Assembly: GCA_035968315.1 (NCBI GenBank)
Contig: JAVYIN010000007.1
Coordinates: 1-64,000 of the forward strand
Direction: 5' to 3'
Source: Nitrospira sp.
GTDB taxonomy: Bacteria > Nitrospirota > Nitrospiria > Nitrospirales > Nitrospiraceae
DNA: 64,000 bases
In this document: positions 61,830 through 64,000 of the stretch, piece by piece
Numbering within the stretch: position 1 is the first letter of the stretch
Layout of the letters: every line of letters begins with the position of its first letter
Notes under the pieces: generated by a model
What the model was told of the DNA's origin: nothing
Database searches by the model: none
What the model saw: only the letters and a program-made list of their open reading frames with translations
Program-made: the position numbers and the translations under genes

Positions 61830-64000
61830 GTGTTGCGGGTCAGCTATTCCAGCGGGTGGCGTCTTGTGGTGTGGGGGCTGTTCCTCGTGGGACTGCTGGC
61901 CGTCTCATGTGTCGCGGCGCCTGATTCTGCTTCTGCCCAGGTCCTTGATCGCATCGAGATCGTCGAGACACCCGGGGTGGCCGAGATTCACATTGTGTTC
62001 AATACCCGCGCGCTGTATTTGCGTCACACTCCGTCTGAAAAGGGCGATCTCATCAGGATCTTCCTCGACTTTCCAGATCTTGATCGATCCAGAAGGTTTG
62101 CGCGGGAACTGGCGGCCTCGCCTCCAAGCGATCTCGTGCCGAAGTTCTCGGTCACCTTTCCCGATCAGGCCACGAACGGCCTCTCGATTCGATTCGACAA
62201 GCCGGTTCGGTTTCGAATCAGCCAGCGGGATATGAGGAGCGCCAGCCGCATCGTCATCGCGGTCAAGTTGGATCGGCCGGTTCTCCCGCCGCCGGCTCCA
62301 CCGGAAGTGAACAGGCCGCCGGCCATCGCGCCGGCAGCCAAGGGGCCGAAGCAGACTTTCGATATTCCACCGTTTCAGGCGGGGACAGATATTGAAACAT
62401 ATGCCGAGGATCTCATGGCCTTGGGGCGTGCCGCACAGGCGGCCGAAGAATATGAGAAGGCGGTCATGATTTATAATGCCGCGCTTAATCTTCCGCCAAA
62501 CCGGCAATCCCGCGAGGCGCAAGAAATGATCGGAGTGGCTCGGGAGCAGACCGGGGATATCGGCAAGGCCAAGGCCGAGTATGAACATTATTTGAAAATC
62601 TATCCCGACGGGGAAGGCGCCGTGCGGGTGCGGCAACGAGTTGCGGCGCTGGCGGATCTTCAGCAGGCCATTGCCCAGGGCAAGGTGAAGAAGCCGGCGA
62701 AGAAGATCGACGAAATGCGCGTCTATGGCAGCATATACGAATATTATTATGGCGGCTATTCGCAGACGAAGATTACGGACAAGACCGCCAATACGACCAC
62801 GAAATTCAATCAGCAGGATCAGTCGATGCTGCAGTCCGCATTTGACGTCACCGGCCGGTATCGGAAGGACGAATACGATACCAAAATCGTCGTGCGGGGC
62901 ACCCAAACCTACGACCTCTTAGCGGACACAGAGGTGCGGCGCAATGTCAACCGTCTTCGTGCCATGTATCTAGAGCATTCCAGCCAAGATTCGTATTTCT
63001 TCCGTGTGGGCCGCCAGCCTGGTAACACGGGTGGGGTGCTCGATTTTCGATTCGATGGAGTGTGGGCACGCTATACGGCGGTTCCGCAGTTCCTGAATCT
63101 CAATCTGATCGCGGGCCAGCCAAGGCAATTCAGTCTTAGCTCGAACTATGTGCCCGACGATCCGCGAAATTTCCGCGCGGATGTAAAACGCTATTTTTAC
63201 GGTGCCAATGTCGATATCGGGCCTTTGGGGCAGGCCTGGAGCGGAAATGTCTACTATATCAATCAGATGGTGAACGGCGTGGTCGATCGCCGTGCGGTGG
63301 GGACCGAGGTGCGCTATGCTTCGAACGGCAAGAATGCGTTTGGCCTGGTCGACTACGATGTGTCCTATGGGGTGCTCAATGTGGCGATGCTCAATGGCAG
63401 CTGGGTGACTGAAGGCACCACCGTCACGGTCCTGGCTGACCATCGCAAAACGCCCTATCTGCAGACGACCAATGCGCTCTACAGTGTGCCGGGCGCCTCC
63501 CTGGATCATATCAATTCCACCAACGCGGATTTGTTGCGGGCACAAGCCGCCGCCGTGACGGCGACCAGCGATCTGTTCATGCTCGGCATGCTCCGCGCGG
63601 TCACGACGCAATGGCAAGTGGGCGGAGATGTCCGTCTCAACCGCATATCCGGAACCGGACAGTCGAATTGTTTGGTCATTTTGCCGGGGACGAGCACCCT
63701 CTTCCTCAATCCGAATGCGACGACGGATGCGCCCTGCACCTTGCAAGCTCTTCCCGGGACTGGCAATATCTGGACCTATACCGCACAGGCGATTGGCGCG
63801 AATTTTCCGTTCGAGAGCACGACGTTCGTGGCCAATGCCAGTTACATCGCAAGCCCGGCCTACCGCGGCCAGTCGCTGACGCTCAATACCTTGGCTCGGT
63901 TGGGGCCGCAGTGGCAGTTCGACACGTTCGTGATTTTGTATCACCAAAAGGATGACCTTCACGTTGAGTTGTATCGTGTCACGCCGACGATCCGGATGGA
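61830..64000 (+). CDS. AMIN-TPR-beta-barrel outer-membrane protein (3' end outside window)
   Basis: An open frame runs from GTG 61830 (or TTG 61833; GGGGAG at 61821) to the window end, at least 723 residues. A signal segment (LVVWGLFLVGLLAVSCVA) precedes an AMIN-like domain (about 38-145, IEIVETPGVAEIHIVF), a proline-rich linker, a TPR region (about 188-285) and then alternating hydrophobic strands rich in tyrosine and aspartate (from about 300), typical of a large outer-membrane barrel. No heme motif is present. It follows the cytochrome by 69 bp and is likely its outer-membrane partner. Confidence 0.75.
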   Translation, partial: MLRVSYSSGWRLVVWGLFLVGLLAVSCVAAPDSASAQVLDRIEIVETPGVAEIHIVFNTRALYLRHTPSEKGDLIRIFLDFPDLDRSRRFARELAASPPSDLVPKFSVTFPDQATNGLSIRFDKPVRFRISQRDMRSASRIVIAVKLDRPVLPPPAPPEVNRPPAIAPAAKGPKQTFDIPPFQAGTDIETYAEDLMALGRAAQAAEEYEKAVMIYNAALNLPPNRQSREAQEMIGVAREQTGDIGKAKAEYEHYLKIYPDGEGAVRVRQRVAALADLQQAIAQGKVKKPAKKIDEMRVYGSIYEYYYGGYSQTKITDKTANTTTKFNQQDQSMLQSAFDVTGRYRKDEYDTKIVVRGTQTYDLLADTEVRRNVNRLRAMYLEHSSQDSYFFRVGRQPGNTGGVLDFRFDGVWARYTAVPQFLNLNLIAGQPRQFSLSSNYVPDDPRNFRADVKRYFYGANVDIGPLGQAWSGNVYYINQMVNGVVDRRAVGTEVRYASNGKNAFGLVDYDVSYGVLNVAMLNGSWVTEGTTVTVLADHRKTPYLQTTNALYSVPGASLDHINSTNADLLRAQAAAVTATSDLFMLGMLRAVTTQWQVGGDVRLNRISGTGQSNCLVILPGTSTLFLNPNATTDAPCTLQALPGTGNIWTYTAQAIGANFPFESTTFVANASYIASPAYRGQSLTLNTLARLGPQWQFDTFVILYHQKDDLHVELYRVTPTIRM

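Noticed and set aside
1-64000. tRNA or rRNA genes, integrase/att sites, intact IS elements
   Set aside because: No cloverleaf, rRNA core sequence, integrase or full transposase was seen on either strand.

Overview
The window looks like chromosome from a member of the Nitrospirota, most likely Nitrospira or a close relative. The base composition is high in G+C. Multiheme c-type cytochromes are abundant, inorganic carbon uptake genes sit beside a beta-carbonic anhydrase, and there is a BcsA/BcsS cellulose pair and many small lipoproteins. No rRNA, tRNA, CRISPR array, intact insertion sequence or prophage is visible. The species-level assignment is inference.

Left part (1-33 kb) is mostly housekeeping and metabolic. 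A truncated DabB/MpsA-type bicarbonate transporter subunit is divergent from mpsC and a beta-carbonic anhydrase, followed by selO (1-3.8 kb). Next come a 1,101-residue membrane protein of unknown function, two alpha/beta hydrolases, ettA with an SDR reductase and a DUF1295 protein, a SulP anion transporter, and a TldD/PmbA-type pair (to 18.2 kb). A small, AT-richer accessory patch follows (18.2-19.7 kb) with a double-HTH regulator, a possible transposase relic and a DUF433/DUF5615 toxin-antitoxin-type pair. Then come TPR and DUF2059 proteins, an exported MsrA, an aminotransferase, cysQ, corA and leuCD.

The middle (32-50 kb) is regulatory. It holds an FNR-like regulator with an N-terminal cysteine cluster, divergent from a large hybrid histidine kinase across a CRP-type operator. 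It also holds bcsA (with two PilZ-like domains) and bcsS, a CBS-pair protein, a mercuric-reductase-like flavoprotein and three tandem HDOD-GAF paralogues. The CBS gene and all three HDOD genes have upstream sequences of the form TTAAG-N15/16-CCGATA. I read these as sigma-28 (FliA) promoters, which would place the genes in the motility/chemotaxis regulon.

The right end (50-64 kb) begins with an MscS channel, a di-heme cytochrome c peroxidase, xthA and a HI0933-type flavoprotein. It ends in the most striking locus: two divergent transcription units that together encode a five-helix membrane protein with paired histidines, a 27-heme cytochrome, a TPR/gluzincin protein, a cytochrome with 21 canonical heme sites (plus one CX3CH), and an AMIN-TPR-beta-barrel outer-membrane protein that runs off the window. 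The intergenic region carries two divergent sigma-54 promoter candidates, an inverted repeat between them, and two identical-form TGGGA-N6-TCCCA palindromes 40 bp apart. I propose a regulated trans-envelope electron conduit. The gene content and promoters are seen in the sequence; the function is inference.
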